A stretch of 47,650 bases of DNA from CADEED01 sp035525785 (lineage in GTDB: Bacteria > Pseudomonadota > Gammaproteobacteria > Steroidobacterales > Steroidobacteraceae), in the NCBI GenBank assembly GCA_035525785.1, contig DATLDQ010000098.1, positions 1-47,650 of the forward strand, in the 5' to 3' direction. Shown here one piece after another: positions 8,280 through 17,336 of this stretch. Made by a program: the position numbers and the translations under genes. Each line of letters starts with the position of its first letter. Position 1 is the stretch's first letter. The notes below the pieces were generated by a model. The model saw only the letters and a list, made by a program, of their open reading frames with translations. It searched no databases and had not been told where the DNA came from.

Positions 8280-9143
8280 CTACTTGCTCGCGGATTTGCG
8301 CGCCAGCGCGGCATCCACCGTATTCGAGAGGAGCATGGCGATGGTCATGGGCCCGACGCCACCCGGCACCGGCGTGATCCACGAAGCGCGCTGCGCCGCC
8401 GCCGCGTACTCGACGTCGCCACAGAGCTTGCCATCCGCGCCGCGATTCATGCCCACATCCATGACGATGGCGCCGTCGCGTACCCACTCGCCCGGAACGA
8501 ACCCGGCCTTGCCGACCGCGGTCACCAGGAATTCCGCACGCGCCACTTCCGCCCGCAGATCCTTGGTGCCCGTGTGGCACACGGTGACCGTCGAACGCGC
8601 CAGCAGGAGTTCCAGCGCCATCGGCCGGCCGACGATGTTCGAGGCACCGACCACGCAGGCCCGAAGGCCGGTGAGATCCAGCCGGTATTCCTCCGCCAGC
8701 TTGATCACGCCCCAGGGCGTGCAGGGCCGCAGCCCCGGACGCTTCTGCGCCAGCAGGCCGGTATTCGTGGGATGAAAGCCGTCGACGTCCTTGTCGGGAT
8801 CGATGGTGTCCATGATCTCGGTGCTGTCGAGCCCCTTGGGCAGTGGCAGTTGAAGCAGGATGCCGTCGACGCGGTCGTCGGCGTTGAGCTGCTTCACGAG
8901 CGCCAGCAACTCTTCACGTGATGTGGTGGCCGGGAGGTCGTGCGCGAAGGACGCGATTCCGCATTCCTCGCAGGCCTTGCGCTTGTTGCGCACGTACACA
9001 GCGGAGGCCGGGTCCTCGCCCACCTTGATGACTGCGAGTCCCGGAGGGCGTCCGTACTTCGCCATGAACTCACCGGCTCTCGTCGCCGACTTCTGCCTCT
9101 GCTTGGCCGCGACGGCCTTGCCGTCGAGAATGTTTGCTGCCAC
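8280..9143 (-). CDS. folD: Methylenetetrahydrofolate dehydrogenase / methenyltetrahydrofolate cyclohydrolase
   Basis: Bifunctional FolD of 287 residues, which interconverts 5,10-methylene-THF and 10-formyl-THF in the cytoplasm. The conserved YVRNKRKAC block contains the catalytic Lys; GILLQLPLPKGL, DVDGFHPTN, PCTPWG and the NADP-binding VVGASNIVGRPMA are all present, as is the final TPVPGGVGPMTIAML. The start is a GTG at 9143, which gives the usual N-terminus (AANILDGKAVA). The leader has a TATAAT box at 9183-9188 and a small inverted repeat (9161-9166 with 9173-9178) between that box and the start. The gene sits right after the ahcY terminator and upstream of the MetF-like gene, so the two folate genes probably form a unit that supplies methyl groups to the SAM cycle. 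Confidence 0.96.
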   Translation of the reverse strand: MAANILDGKAVAAKQRQKSATRAGEFMAKYGRPPGLAVIKVGEDPASAVYVRNKRKACEECGIASFAHDLPATTSREELLALVKQLNADDRVDGILLQLPLPKGLDSTEIMDTIDPDKDVDGFHPTNTGLLAQKRPGLRPCTPWGVIKLAEEYRLDLTGLRACVVGASNIVGRPMALELLLARSTVTVCHTGTKDLRAEVARAEFLVTAVGKAGFVPGEWVRDGAIVMDVGMNRGADGKLCGDVEYAAAAQRASWITPVPGGVGPMTIAMLLSNTVDAALARKSASK

Positions 9144-9182
9144 GTCTGATTTCTCGCGCCGCCCCTCGGATCAGGGGCGCGG

Positions 9183-9188
9183 ATTATA
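9183..9188 (-). promoter_or_regulatory. Candidate -10 box of the folD promoter
   Basis: Perfect TATAAT on the minus strand, 40 bases before the folD GTG and directly after the ahcY terminator. No convincing -35 hexamer is seen at the right distance, so the assignment is tentative. Confidence 0.4.
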
Positions 9189-9211
9189 GCCACCGTCCCC
9201 TCGGAACGCCG

Positions 9212-9247
9212 GAAATGAAAAACCCCGCCCTGGCAGCCCGGGCGGGG
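9212..9247 (-). terminator. Rho-independent terminator of ahcY
   Basis: On the minus strand an 8-bp perfect GC stem (CCCCGCCC/GGGCGGGG; 9240-9247 with 9223-9230) with a 9-nt loop is followed at once by TTTTTCATTT. It starts 28 bp past the ahcY stop. This is a classic intrinsic terminator. Confidence 0.85.
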
Positions 9248-9274
9248 TCGTTCGATCGACGAACTCGGCAGACT

Positions 9275-10699
<1,425 letters not shown>

Positions 10700-10704
10700 A
10701 AATA

Positions 10705-10728
10705 CCTCTCTAGGTTCCAGTTAGAGAG
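10705..10728 (-). promoter_or_regulatory. Hairpin covering the ahcY ribosome binding site
   Basis: On the transcript the arm CTCTCTA (10728-10722) is complementary to TAGAGAG (10712-10706) with a 9-nt loop. The second arm contains most of the GAGAGG Shine-Dalgarno of ahcY. The first arm begins inside the 3' strand of the SAH aptamer (GGCGCTCT), so aptamer folding and the hairpin compete. That is the expected layout of an on-switch acting on translation. Confidence 0.75.
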
Positions 10729-10795
10729 CGCCGTTGGAATCGATCGGCATTCCTCCGAGCCTCGCGTCCATGACGCTGCAGCGCTCCTCGGTGGA
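10724..10795 (-). ncRNA. SAH riboswitch (aptamer) of ahcY
   Basis: The leader between metK and ahcY carries, in order on the minus strand, the hallmark segments of the proteobacterial SAH riboswitch. These are CCGAGGAGCGCTGC, then a variable arm, then GAGGCTCGG, which pairs with the first CCGAG, and finally AACGGCGCTC, whose GCGCTC pairs with GAGCGC to form the pseudoknot. Only the placement before ahcY and the sequence were used. In this class SAH binding, with discrimination against SAM, turns on ahcY. Confidence 0.93.
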
Positions 10796-10804
10796 TTACC
10801 TTTT

Positions 10805-10829
10805 GGGGACAGGTTTGGAGCCTGTCCCC
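10805..10829. repeat. REP-like palindrome, copy 1
   Basis: A 25-bp palindrome with 9-bp arms GGGGACAGG/CCTGTCCCC around TTTGGAG, in the metK-ahcY spacer. A related 25-bp element (10878-10902) lies 48 bp away. Between them two similar segments occur (AAAAGTTTCCGC and GAAAGTTCCGC), so the pair looks like one composite intergenic repeat of about 100 bp. Confidence 0.65.
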
Positions 10830-10877
10830 TCTTCAAAAGTTTCCGCTTTTTCTCTTTGAAAGTTCCGCATCTTCAGA

Positions 10878-10902
10878 GGGGACAGACCAGAGGTCAGTCC
10901 CC
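10878..10902. repeat. REP-like palindrome, copy 2
   Basis: A 25-bp imperfect palindrome with arms GGGGACAGACC/GGTCAGTCCCC and one A-A mismatch, eight bases past the metK stop. As an RNA hairpin it may also stabilise or end the metK message, although no T-run follows. Confidence 0.65.
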
Positions 10903-10909
10903 GGTGGTT

Positions 10910-12094
10910 CTACGCCGTCTTGCGGGCTCCGGCGTCGGCAGCCAGGGCGGCCGCTTTGTCGGTCTTTTCCCAGGTGAACTCGGGCTCGTTGCGGCCAAAG
11001 TGGCCGTAAGCGGCGGTCTTGAAATAGATAGGACGCAGCAGGTCGAGCATCTGCACGATGCCCTTCGGGCGCAGGTCGAAGTGTTGGCGGACCAGCGCTT
11101 CGAGACGCTCGTCGGAGACCTTGCCGGTACCGAAGGTCGTGACCATCACGGACGTGGGCTGGGCCACGCCGATCGCGTACGAGATCTGCACCTGCGCCTT
11201 GCTCGCGAGGCCGGCTGCGACGATGTTCTTGGCGACGTAACGCGCGGCATACGCCGCCGAGCGATCCACCTTGGTCGGATCCTTGCCCGAGAATGCGCCA
11301 CCACCGTGCGGCGCGGCGCCGCCGTAGGTGTCGACGATGATCTTGCGGCCCGTGAGACCGCAATCACCCTGCGGACCACCGATGACGAAGCGACCCGTCG
11401 GGTTGATCAGGTACTTGACGCCCTTGGCGACCGGGATCGATTCCTTCGCGAGTACGGGCTTCACGATCTCCTCGATCACGGCCTGCTCGATCTGCTTGTG
11501 CTCGACGTCCGGATGATGCTGCGTCGACAGCACGATGGTGTCGATCTCCGTGGGCTTGCCGTCCACGTACTTGACCGTGACCTGCGACTTCGCGTCCGGA
11601 CGCAGCCACTTGAGCTTGCCGTTCTTGCGCAGCTCGGCCTGCTTCTCGACCAGGCGGTGCGAAAGGTAGATAGGCAGCGGCATCAGGCTCTCGGTCTCGG
11701 TGCACGCGTAGCCGAACATCATGCCCTGGTCGCCGGCGCCCTGTTCGAGGTTGAGGCCCTTGCCTTCGTCCACGCCCTGCGCAATGTCGGGGGACTGCTT
11801 GTCGTAGGCGACGAGCACGGCGCAACCCTTGTAGTCGATGCCGTAGTCGGAGTTGTCGTAGCCGATGCCCTTGATCACGTCACGCGTGATCTGGTGGAAG
11901 TCCACCACGGCCTTGGTGGTGATCTCACCGGCGAGCACGACGAGGCCGGTATTGCACAGCGTCTCGGCGCCCACGCGCGAGAACTTGTCCTGCGCGAGCA
12001 GCGCGTCGAGCACGGCGTCGGAAATCTGGTCGGAGACCTTGTCCGGATGACCTTCGGAAACCGATTCGGACGTGAACAGAAAGCTGGATGACAT
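10910..12094 (-). CDS. metK: S-adenosylmethionine synthetase
   Basis: A 394-residue MetK that makes SAM from methionine and ATP. The N-terminal FTSESVSEGHPDKVSDQISDA motif, GAGDQGMMFGYA, the P-loop-like region GGPQGDCGLTGRKIIVDTYGG and GGGAFSGKDPTKVDRSAAY are all intact. The ATG at 12094 has GAGGAAG about six bases upstream. The gene lies 31 bp after the PfkB kinase and is followed by the ahcY leader, so kinase, metK and ahcY probably share transcription, with ahcY under additional riboswitch control. Confidence 0.98.
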   Translation of the reverse strand: MSSSFLFTSESVSEGHPDKVSDQISDAVLDALLAQDKFSRVGAETLCNTGLVVLAGEITTKAVVDFHQITRDVIKGIGYDNSDYGIDYKGCAVLVAYDKQSPDIAQGVDEGKGLNLEQGAGDQGMMFGYACTETESLMPLPIYLSHRLVEKQAELRKNGKLKWLRPDAKSQVTVKYVDGKPTEIDTIVLSTQHHPDVEHKQIEQAVIEEIVKPVLAKESIPVAKGVKYLINPTGRFVIGGPQGDCGLTGRKIIVDTYGGAAPHGGGAFSGKDPTKVDRSAAYAARYVAKNIVAAGLASKAQVQISYAIGVAQPTSVMVTTFGTGKVSDERLEALVRQHFDLRPKGIVQMLDLLRPIYFKTAAYGHFGRNEPEFTWEKTDKAAALAADAGARKTA

Positions 12095-12125
12095 GAATCT
12101 TCCTCGTATCTATTGATGCTGGTTT

Positions 12126-13085
12126 TTAGTTCGCCGTTGCCTTCAACGGCTGCCCGAACGAACTCGCGTACAGCTGCGCGAATTCCGGCATGGTGAAACT
12201 GTGGTTCTGGGTACCGCGCACCGCGATCTTGATGGCGCCCATGAGTGAAGCAATACGGCCCGTGGTTTCCCAATCGAGGCCGTTAAGGATGCCGTGAATC
12301 AGGCCGGCGCGATAGGCGTCGCCACATCCCGTCGGATCCAGCACCTCGCGCGCCTTGGCACAGGGAATCTCGTAAGTGCGGCCGTCGGCATGAATGGTCG
12401 AGCCTTCGCCGCCCCGCGTCACGATCAGTGCCTTCACATGCTTCATGACATCAGCGACCGACCACCCGGTGCGTTCCTGCAACAGCGCCCATTCATAGTC
12501 GTTGAGCGCCAGCCAGTCCGAGATGGAGATGAATCGCTTGAAATCATCGCCCGCGAACAGCGGCATGGCCTGCCCGGGGTCGAAGATGAACGGGATTCCC
12601 GCGGCCTTGAACTGCTCGGCATGCTGCAGCATGCCCTCGCGGCTGTCCGGAGCGATAACACCGATGGTTATGCCGTCATTCGCGGGAACCTTGATCTTCC
12701 ACGAATGATTCATCGCGCCGGGATGAAAGGCCGTGATCTGGTTCGAATCGAGGTCCGTGGTGATGAACGCCTGTGCGCAATGCTCTTCGGGAATGCGGAC
12801 GAGGTACTTCTCGGACATGCCCTGCTTCTGCATCCAGTCGCTGTACGGCTGGAAATCGAGCCCGATGCCACCCATCGCATAACCTGTCTCGCCCAACAGC
12901 TTGAGGTTGTAGGCGATGTTGCCCGCGCAGCCGCCGAACTCGCGGCGCATCTGGGGAACCAGGAAGGCCACGTTCAGCATGTGCAGCTTGTCGGGAAGGA
13001 TGTGGGCCTTGAAGCGGTCGGGGAACACCATGATGGTGTCGTAGGCGACCGACCCGCAGATGAGAGCGCTCTTGTTTCCCGGCAT
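12126..13085 (-). CDS. PfkB-family kinase, probable adenosine kinase
   Basis: A ribokinase-fold protein of 319 residues. It has the N-terminal substrate block with REFGGCAGNIAYNLKLLG (about 48-65) and the C-terminal PfkB signature DPTGCGDAYRAG (250-261), where Asp256 is the catalytic base and the GCGD loop forms the anion hole. PfkB kinases act on sugars or nucleosides. I infer adenosine kinase because it is directly upstream of metK and ahcY, whose product adenosine must be removed to pull SAH hydrolysis forward. The sequence alone does not prove the substrate. The ATG at 13085 was chosen because the conserved strand SALICGSVAYD begins right after; longer frames exist upstream. The 209-bp gap upstream contains only a small CCCC-TTGATT-GGGG inverted repeat (13111-13124) and no clear promoter. 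Confidence 0.82.
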   Translation of the reverse strand: MPGNKSALICGSVAYDTIMVFPDRFKAHILPDKLHMLNVAFLVPQMRREFGGCAGNIAYNLKLLGETGYAMGGIGLDFQPYSDWMQKQGMSEKYLVRIPEEHCAQAFITTDLDSNQITAFHPGAMNHSWKIKVPANDGITIGVIAPDSREGMLQHAEQFKAAGIPFIFDPGQAMPLFAGDDFKRFISISDWLALNDYEWALLQERTGWSVADVMKHVKALIVTRGGEGSTIHADGRTYEIPCAKAREVLDPTGCGDAYRAGLIHGILNGLDWETTGRIASLMGAIKIAVRGTQNHSFTMPEFAQLYASSFGQPLKATAN

Positions 13086-13294
13086 GCCCGGTCGAACCTT
13101 TTGTACGGAACCCCTTGATTGGGGGCGCAAAGATACGCGAATCAGGTCTGTGATGCTCGCCCGCGCAGGGCCGTTTCAACGACTCAGAGTTCTGATTTGC
13201 ATTGTCTCGCAAGCGATTGATTGGACGTATGATTTCGCTACGACCGGCCATCCGGGGCCCGGGCTGGGGTCGGCCTACTCCTATCTATGGTCTA

Positions 13295-15070
13295 TCAGGG
13301 CGCGACGGGCCCCGCGGCGCCGGCCCGCGCTCTCGCCCGGAGGTAGTGCCGGAGCGCACTCAGCTCGCGATCGGATAACTCACCAAACTTCGGCATGCCG
13401 CGGGTTTCATTTCCGCCGCGAACCGCAGTGGCGAATGCGGGCGGGTTCATGGGCACGGACGACGCACGCAAGTCGGGCGCCCCGCCGCCGGCGACCGCAC
13501 CCGCGCCATGGCACCACTGGCACTGCGCATACAGCTGCGTACCCTCTTCGACCAGCGTCGGGTCGAGCGTGAACTCGGGAACGTCGGCAGGCTTCACGAC
13601 GTTGGGGCTCGGCGTCGCAGGCAATTGCGCCGCACCGTCGAGCGTGAATGCCAATAGCCGCCGCGGGTGCTGGCGCGAGTCCCAGCCGAACTGCCCGGAG
13701 ATTGCACCCAGACTTGCGGCCTGTCCGTTGGGCGGACCCGCAAGCACGGCGATGTACTGCTTGTTGCCCACCCCGTAGCTGATGGGCGCCGCCAGCGGCG
13801 GCACCGCGGCGTAGAACGCCCAGGCCTTCCGTCCATCGGATGCACCATAGGCCACCAGGTAGCCATCGGCCTGGCCGTGGAAGACCAGGTCACCCGCCGT
13901 ACTCAACACTCCGCCGCTGTACGCGCCGGGTGTCGGTATCGCCCATTGCGCGCGTTGCTTCGACGGGTCCCAGGCAAGAAGGTAGCTCTTGCCTGCATCG
14001 GCCGGCGTATTTGCGTCCACTGTGGCCGGAAGCCCGGTCGTCGGCAGATAGAGCCAACCGGTGCGCGGACTGAATGATTGCGCAAAGTGGTTGTGGCTGC
14101 CCTCACCCAGCGGCTTGCTGGAAAGCTCCGTACCGGTATCGGCATCGATCACGCGCAGCGTGCCATCCTTCGGCGCATGCAGCAGCACGCGCTTTTGCGC
14201 GCCGCCAACGTCGATGGTGGCGAGGGTGAGATCGGTGGAACTGTCGCATCCCCGGTGGTCGGCGGGCTGTTCGTCGTACTGCCAGAGTTGCTTGCCCGTG
14301 GGCGCCATGATCGCGACGACCGAGCACGCGAAGTGGTTGGCCGCATCGCCGCGCGCATTGCCGGTGCCGACGTAGAAGCGGTTGTTCACTTCGTCGACGG
14401 TGATGGCGTTCCAGACCGTGCCGCCGCCGCCATCGGTCTGCCAGCGCCAGAGAAACTTGCCGTCGACGGCCGAGTACACCTCGATGGCGCCGAACTCTGC
14501 GTGCGAGTCGCCGAAACCGATCACCACGCGATCGTTGAACACGCGCGGCGCACCCGAGATGAACGTGAAGTCTTCCTTGCTCAGCACCTCCACGCCCCAG
14601 ACCACGGTGCCCTTCTTTGCATCGACGGCGATGAGGCGCCCGTCATGGGTGCCGACGAACAGCCTTCCTTTCGAGTAGGCGAGACCGCGGATGCCGGCGC
14701 CGCTGCGCAGCTTGCGGCCCGCGATGGCGGCGACACCAGGGTCGTAGCTCCAGAGTTGTTTGCCCGTCCTGCCATCCACGGCAAAGACGATGCTGTAGCC
14801 GGCGGCCACGTAGATCACGCCGTCCACGGCGAGCGGCGTGGAATTTGCGCTGGAGACGTCGAGATCCAGCGTCCACGCGAGCCTCAGTCGTGAAACCGTT
14901 TCGCGGTTGACCTCGGTGAGCGGACTGAAATGACTTTCGGTGGCCACGCGGCCGTAGGAAACCCAGTTGCGCGGGTCGGCCTCGTCAGGACCGGTGGGTT
15001 TGTCAGCCGCGTACGCGGCAGATGCCAGCAGGCTGGCTACCACAACGAAAAGGTTCGTGACCACTCGCAT
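13295..15070 (-). CDS. Exported quinoprotein (PQQ-type beta-propeller) with C-terminal cytochrome c domain
   Basis: A 591-residue periplasmic protein with a Sec signal peptide (residues 1-21, AYAAD). The body is an eight-bladed PQQ-dehydrogenase-type propeller, seen as repeated W-motif segments (GRTGKQLWSYDPGV, KKGTVVWGVE, VDGKFLWRW, PTGKQLWQYDE). The C-terminus is a cytochrome c domain with heme motif CQWCH (517-521) and a likely axial Met559 in RGMPKFG. This is the layout of type II quinohemoprotein alcohol dehydrogenases, which oxidise alcohols or sugars and pass electrons to the respiratory chain. It is about 100 residues shorter than these. The usual vicinal CysCys before the RG(L)A segment is absent here (LRSGAGIRGLAYSKG), so the cofactor and substrate are uncertain. 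Confidence 0.85.
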   Translation of the reverse strand: MRVVTNLFVVVASLLASAAYAADKPTGPDEADPRNWVSYGRVATESHFSPLTEVNRETVSRLRLAWTLDLDVSSANSTPLAVDGVIYVAAGYSIVFAVDGRTGKQLWSYDPGVAAIAGRKLRSGAGIRGLAYSKGRLFVGTHDGRLIAVDAKKGTVVWGVEVLSKEDFTFISGAPRVFNDRVVIGFGDSHAEFGAIEVYSAVDGKFLWRWQTDGGGGTVWNAITVDEVNNRFYVGTGNARGDAANHFACSVVAIMAPTGKQLWQYDEQPADHRGCDSSTDLTLATIDVGGAQKRVLLHAPKDGTLRVIDADTGTELSSKPLGEGSHNHFAQSFSPRTGWLYLPTTGLPATVDANTPADAGKSYLLAWDPSKQRAQWAIPTPGAYSGGVLSTAGDLVFHGQADGYLVAYGASDGRKAWAFYAAVPPLAAPISYGVGNKQYIAVLAGPPNGQAASLGAISGQFGWDSRQHPRRLLAFTLDGAAQLPATPSPNVVKPADVPEFTLDPTLVEEGTQLYAQCQWCHGAGAVAGGGAPDLRASSVPMNPPAFATAVRGGNETRGMPKFGELSDRELSALRHYLRARARAGAAGPVAP

Positions 15071-15125
15071 GCCGCGAGTTGATCACGAACCGCGTAGCTA
15101 GTTCAAACGACGTGCAGCGGCCGGT

Positions 15126-16232
15126 TCAGCCGGCAGCGGTATTCGCGTCGGGGAACACGGGCGCCGCGGTGACGCGGCCCTTGAAGTCCATCCAGCGATG
15201 GTTGGCGTAGTCGTACAGCTTGCAGGTCCGCACGGTCGCCCAGTAGCGCTTCCAATTGAGCACGTACACGCGGGCCAGCTGCGGGACGGCATTCTTGAGC
15301 GCCGTCTGGGCGGCGCGCAGCCGGTACAGCGGCACACCGGTGTTCACGTGATGCGCGCCGTGCTCGAGGATGTCGTGCAGGATGCGACCGAGGCTCTTCG
15401 GAACCACCACGTTGACGGTCGTGGTGATGAAGCCGAGGCGCTTCTGCCACTCGTCGCGCTTGTCGAACCACGCGACATCGGGGTGGGTGTGCTGCACGTA
15501 GATGACCCAGCCCATGATGCAGTTGAATGCGAGGAAGGGCAGGACGAAACCACCGAGCAGTGTCCAGGTGACGGAGTGGCCGTCGTACACGGCCCAGAGC
15601 ACAAGGGCCGCGATCCACGCAGCGCCCACACTGAGCACCAGCACGTTGTCCCAGATGAAGATCGCCCGGCGCACGCCGACGTGCTTCTTGCTCGGCAGGA
15701 TCAGCTTCTTCCACCACATCTCGATGAGATAGTAGAGGCCCTGGCCGAAACCGGAACGATAGATGCGCTCGAGAAGCTGGCGCCCCTTCGACGCCGCAGC
15801 GTATTCCTCCGCAGACAGCGGCACCCAGACCTGGTCACGACCCTTGAGGTTCGTGAAGCCGTGATGCGCCACGTTGTGGCCCACGTCCCAGAGCGAGAAC
15901 GGCGTGAGCGACGGCAGGAAGGCGATGCGGCCAATGAGCTTGTTGAGCCAGTCGTACTTCGTGTAGCTGCCATGGCAGGCGTCATGTCCGATGACGAACA
16001 GGCGCGCGATGGCGATGGACGCCGGTATCACCATGAGCATCTTCGCCCACCAGGCTTCGAAGGCGCAGGCGCCAACGATCGCGGCGACGAGGAATGCCAG
16101 GTCGAACACCAGCCGCAGCACGGGCATGATGGATTCGCGGCGCAGGTACTCCTGCATGACGATGCGCACGGTCTTCTTCGCGTCCGCGCGGGCAGTGTCT
16201 TTGGATTCGGGGGCGGTCGGGATGGTGGACAT
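15126..16232 (-). CDS. Membrane fatty-acid desaturase
   Basis: A 368-residue integral membrane di-iron enzyme. The three histidine boxes are present: HDACHG (His83, His87), HNVAHH (His119, His123, His124) and HGAHH (His291, His294, His295). Hydrophobic segments lie around 38-60, 63-80 and 195-245. It belongs to the acyl-lipid desaturase superfamily and should introduce a double bond into membrane lipids; the position cannot be told, and beta-carotene hydroxylase-like enzymes share the fold. It is 55 bp upstream of the quinoprotein gene on the same strand. Divergent from the metallo-beta-lactamase gene; the 177-bp spacer has a small TAGGC/GCCTA inverted repeat (16232-16247) directly at the start codon. 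Confidence 0.9.
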   Translation of the reverse strand: MSTIPTAPESKDTARADAKKTVRIVMQEYLRRESIMPVLRLVFDLAFLVAAIVGACAFEAWWAKMLMVIPASIAIARLFVIGHDACHGSYTKYDWLNKLIGRIAFLPSLTPFSLWDVGHNVAHHGFTNLKGRDQVWVPLSAEEYAAASKGRQLLERIYRSGFGQGLYYLIEMWWKKLILPSKKHVGVRRAIFIWDNVLVLSVGAAWIAALVLWAVYDGHSVTWTLLGGFVLPFLAFNCIMGWVIYVQHTHPDVAWFDKRDEWQKRLGFITTTVNVVVPKSLGRILHDILEHGAHHVNTGVPLYRLRAAQTALKNAVPQLARVYVLNWKRYWATVRTCKLYDYANHRWMDFKGRVTAAPVFPDANTAAG

Positions 16233-16409
16233 AGGCGCGTAAGCCTATACGATTCAATTGCTTTGACCAATATTCGCCGTGACTTTTTCGACCTGCTTCA
16301 CTGTCGGCGCAACGCGCGACCGCGTATACGACAAGGGGGACGTAGTACCGGGGTCGGGGATGTCGCGGCGTCCGAATGATCCACTTGTGCACTACACGGA
16401 TACCAAAAC

Positions 16410-17294
16410 ATGATGCTCAGCTCCGTCATCTTCGCGCTCGCGCAGGTTACTGCCGACGCGCCACATGCCTGTGACAGTTGCGTCGAGTGGAATCAGCCGC
16501 TGCCGGCGTTTCACGTCTACGGCAATACCTGGTTCGTGGGAACCGCGGGGCTGGGCTCGGTGCTCATCACTTCGGACCAGGGCCACGTCCTCATCGACGG
16601 CGGGCTGCCGCAATCCGCCCCGCTGATTGCGGAGAACATCGTCCGGTTGGGCTTCCGGCTGGAAGACGTCAAGCTCATCCTGAATTCCCACACCCACTAC
16701 GACCACGCGGGCGGCATCGCGGCCCTGCAGCGTGCCAGCGGCGCACGCGTGGCCGCGAGCCCGGCTAGCCGGCGCGCGTTGGAGCGAGGAGGCCCGACGC
16801 CCGACGATCCGCAGTTCGCCTTCGGCAAGGAACACAATGACTACGCGCCGGTGGCGAAGGTCCAGGTGGTGAAGGATGCAGAGGAGCTGCGAGTGGGCGC
16901 CCTGCGTATCGCGGCGCATTTCACGCCGGGCCATACGCCGGGTGGCACGAGCTGGACCTGGCAATCGTGCGAGGGCACGCGCTGCCTTAACCTGGTGTAC
17001 GCGGACAGCCTCAATTCGGTGTCGGCGCCGGGCTTCCGGTTCGGGGAGCACGGGCGGGCTCAAGTATTCGAGCATTCGATGGCCGTGGTGGCGGCGCTGC
17101 CCTGCGACCTGCTGCTCGCGCCGCATCCCGTTCTGATCGACATGGACGCAAAGCTCGCGGCCCTCAAGGCGCATCCCGAGACCAATCCCTTCATTTCGAC
17201 CGACGCCTGCCGGCGGTATGCCGATGCGGCGAAACAGCGGCTGCAGGCGCGTCTGGCGGAGGAAAAAGCGGGGTTGCCCGCGGCAATGCATTGA
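16410..17294 (+). CDS. Subclass B3-like metallo-beta-lactamase
   Basis: A 294-residue secreted metallo-hydrolase. The short N-terminus (SSVIFALAQVTADA) looks like a signal peptide. The zinc-binding motif HTHYDH (His94, His96, Asp98, His99), His175 in TPGHTPGGTSW and His239 in APHP give both metal sites in the subclass B3 arrangement. The WNQPLPAFHVYGNTWFVG opening and the YADSLNSVSAPGFRF block are typical B3 sequence rather than glyoxalase II or lactonase. It could hydrolyse beta-lactams, including carbapenems, in the periplasm, as many environmental B3 enzymes do. Activity is inferred only. No AmpR-type regulator lies beside it. The ATG at 16413 is an equally possible start; no ribosome binding site is obvious. 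Confidence 0.87.
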   Translation: MMLSSVIFALAQVTADAPHACDSCVEWNQPLPAFHVYGNTWFVGTAGLGSVLITSDQGHVLIDGGLPQSAPLIAENIVRLGFRLEDVKLILNSHTHYDHAGGIAALQRASGARVAASPASRRALERGGPTPDDPQFAFGKEHNDYAPVAKVQVVKDAEELRVGALRIAAHFTPGHTPGGTSWTWQSCEGTRCLNLVYADSLNSVSAPGFRFGEHGRAQVFEHSMAVVAALPCDLLLAPHPVLIDMDAKLAALKAHPETNPFISTDACRRYADAAKQRLQARLAEEKAGLPAAMH

Positions 17295-17308
17295 CGCCTT
17301 GACCGCTT

Positions 17309-17335
17309 GTCCAGTTTGGTGGACGCTCCGTCCAC
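17309..17335. promoter_or_regulatory. Putative operator of the XRE-cupin regulator
   Basis: Three alternating half-sites lie just before the ATG: GTCCA (17309-17313), GTGGAC (17319-17324) and GTCCAC (17330-17335). They form two overlapping inverted repeats, GTCCA-N6-TGGAC and a perfect GTGGAC-N5-GTCCAC. A TTGACC (-35-like) box at 17299-17304 sits beside them. This is a good candidate site for autoregulation by the gene that follows. Confidence 0.6.
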
Positions 17336-17336
17336 T

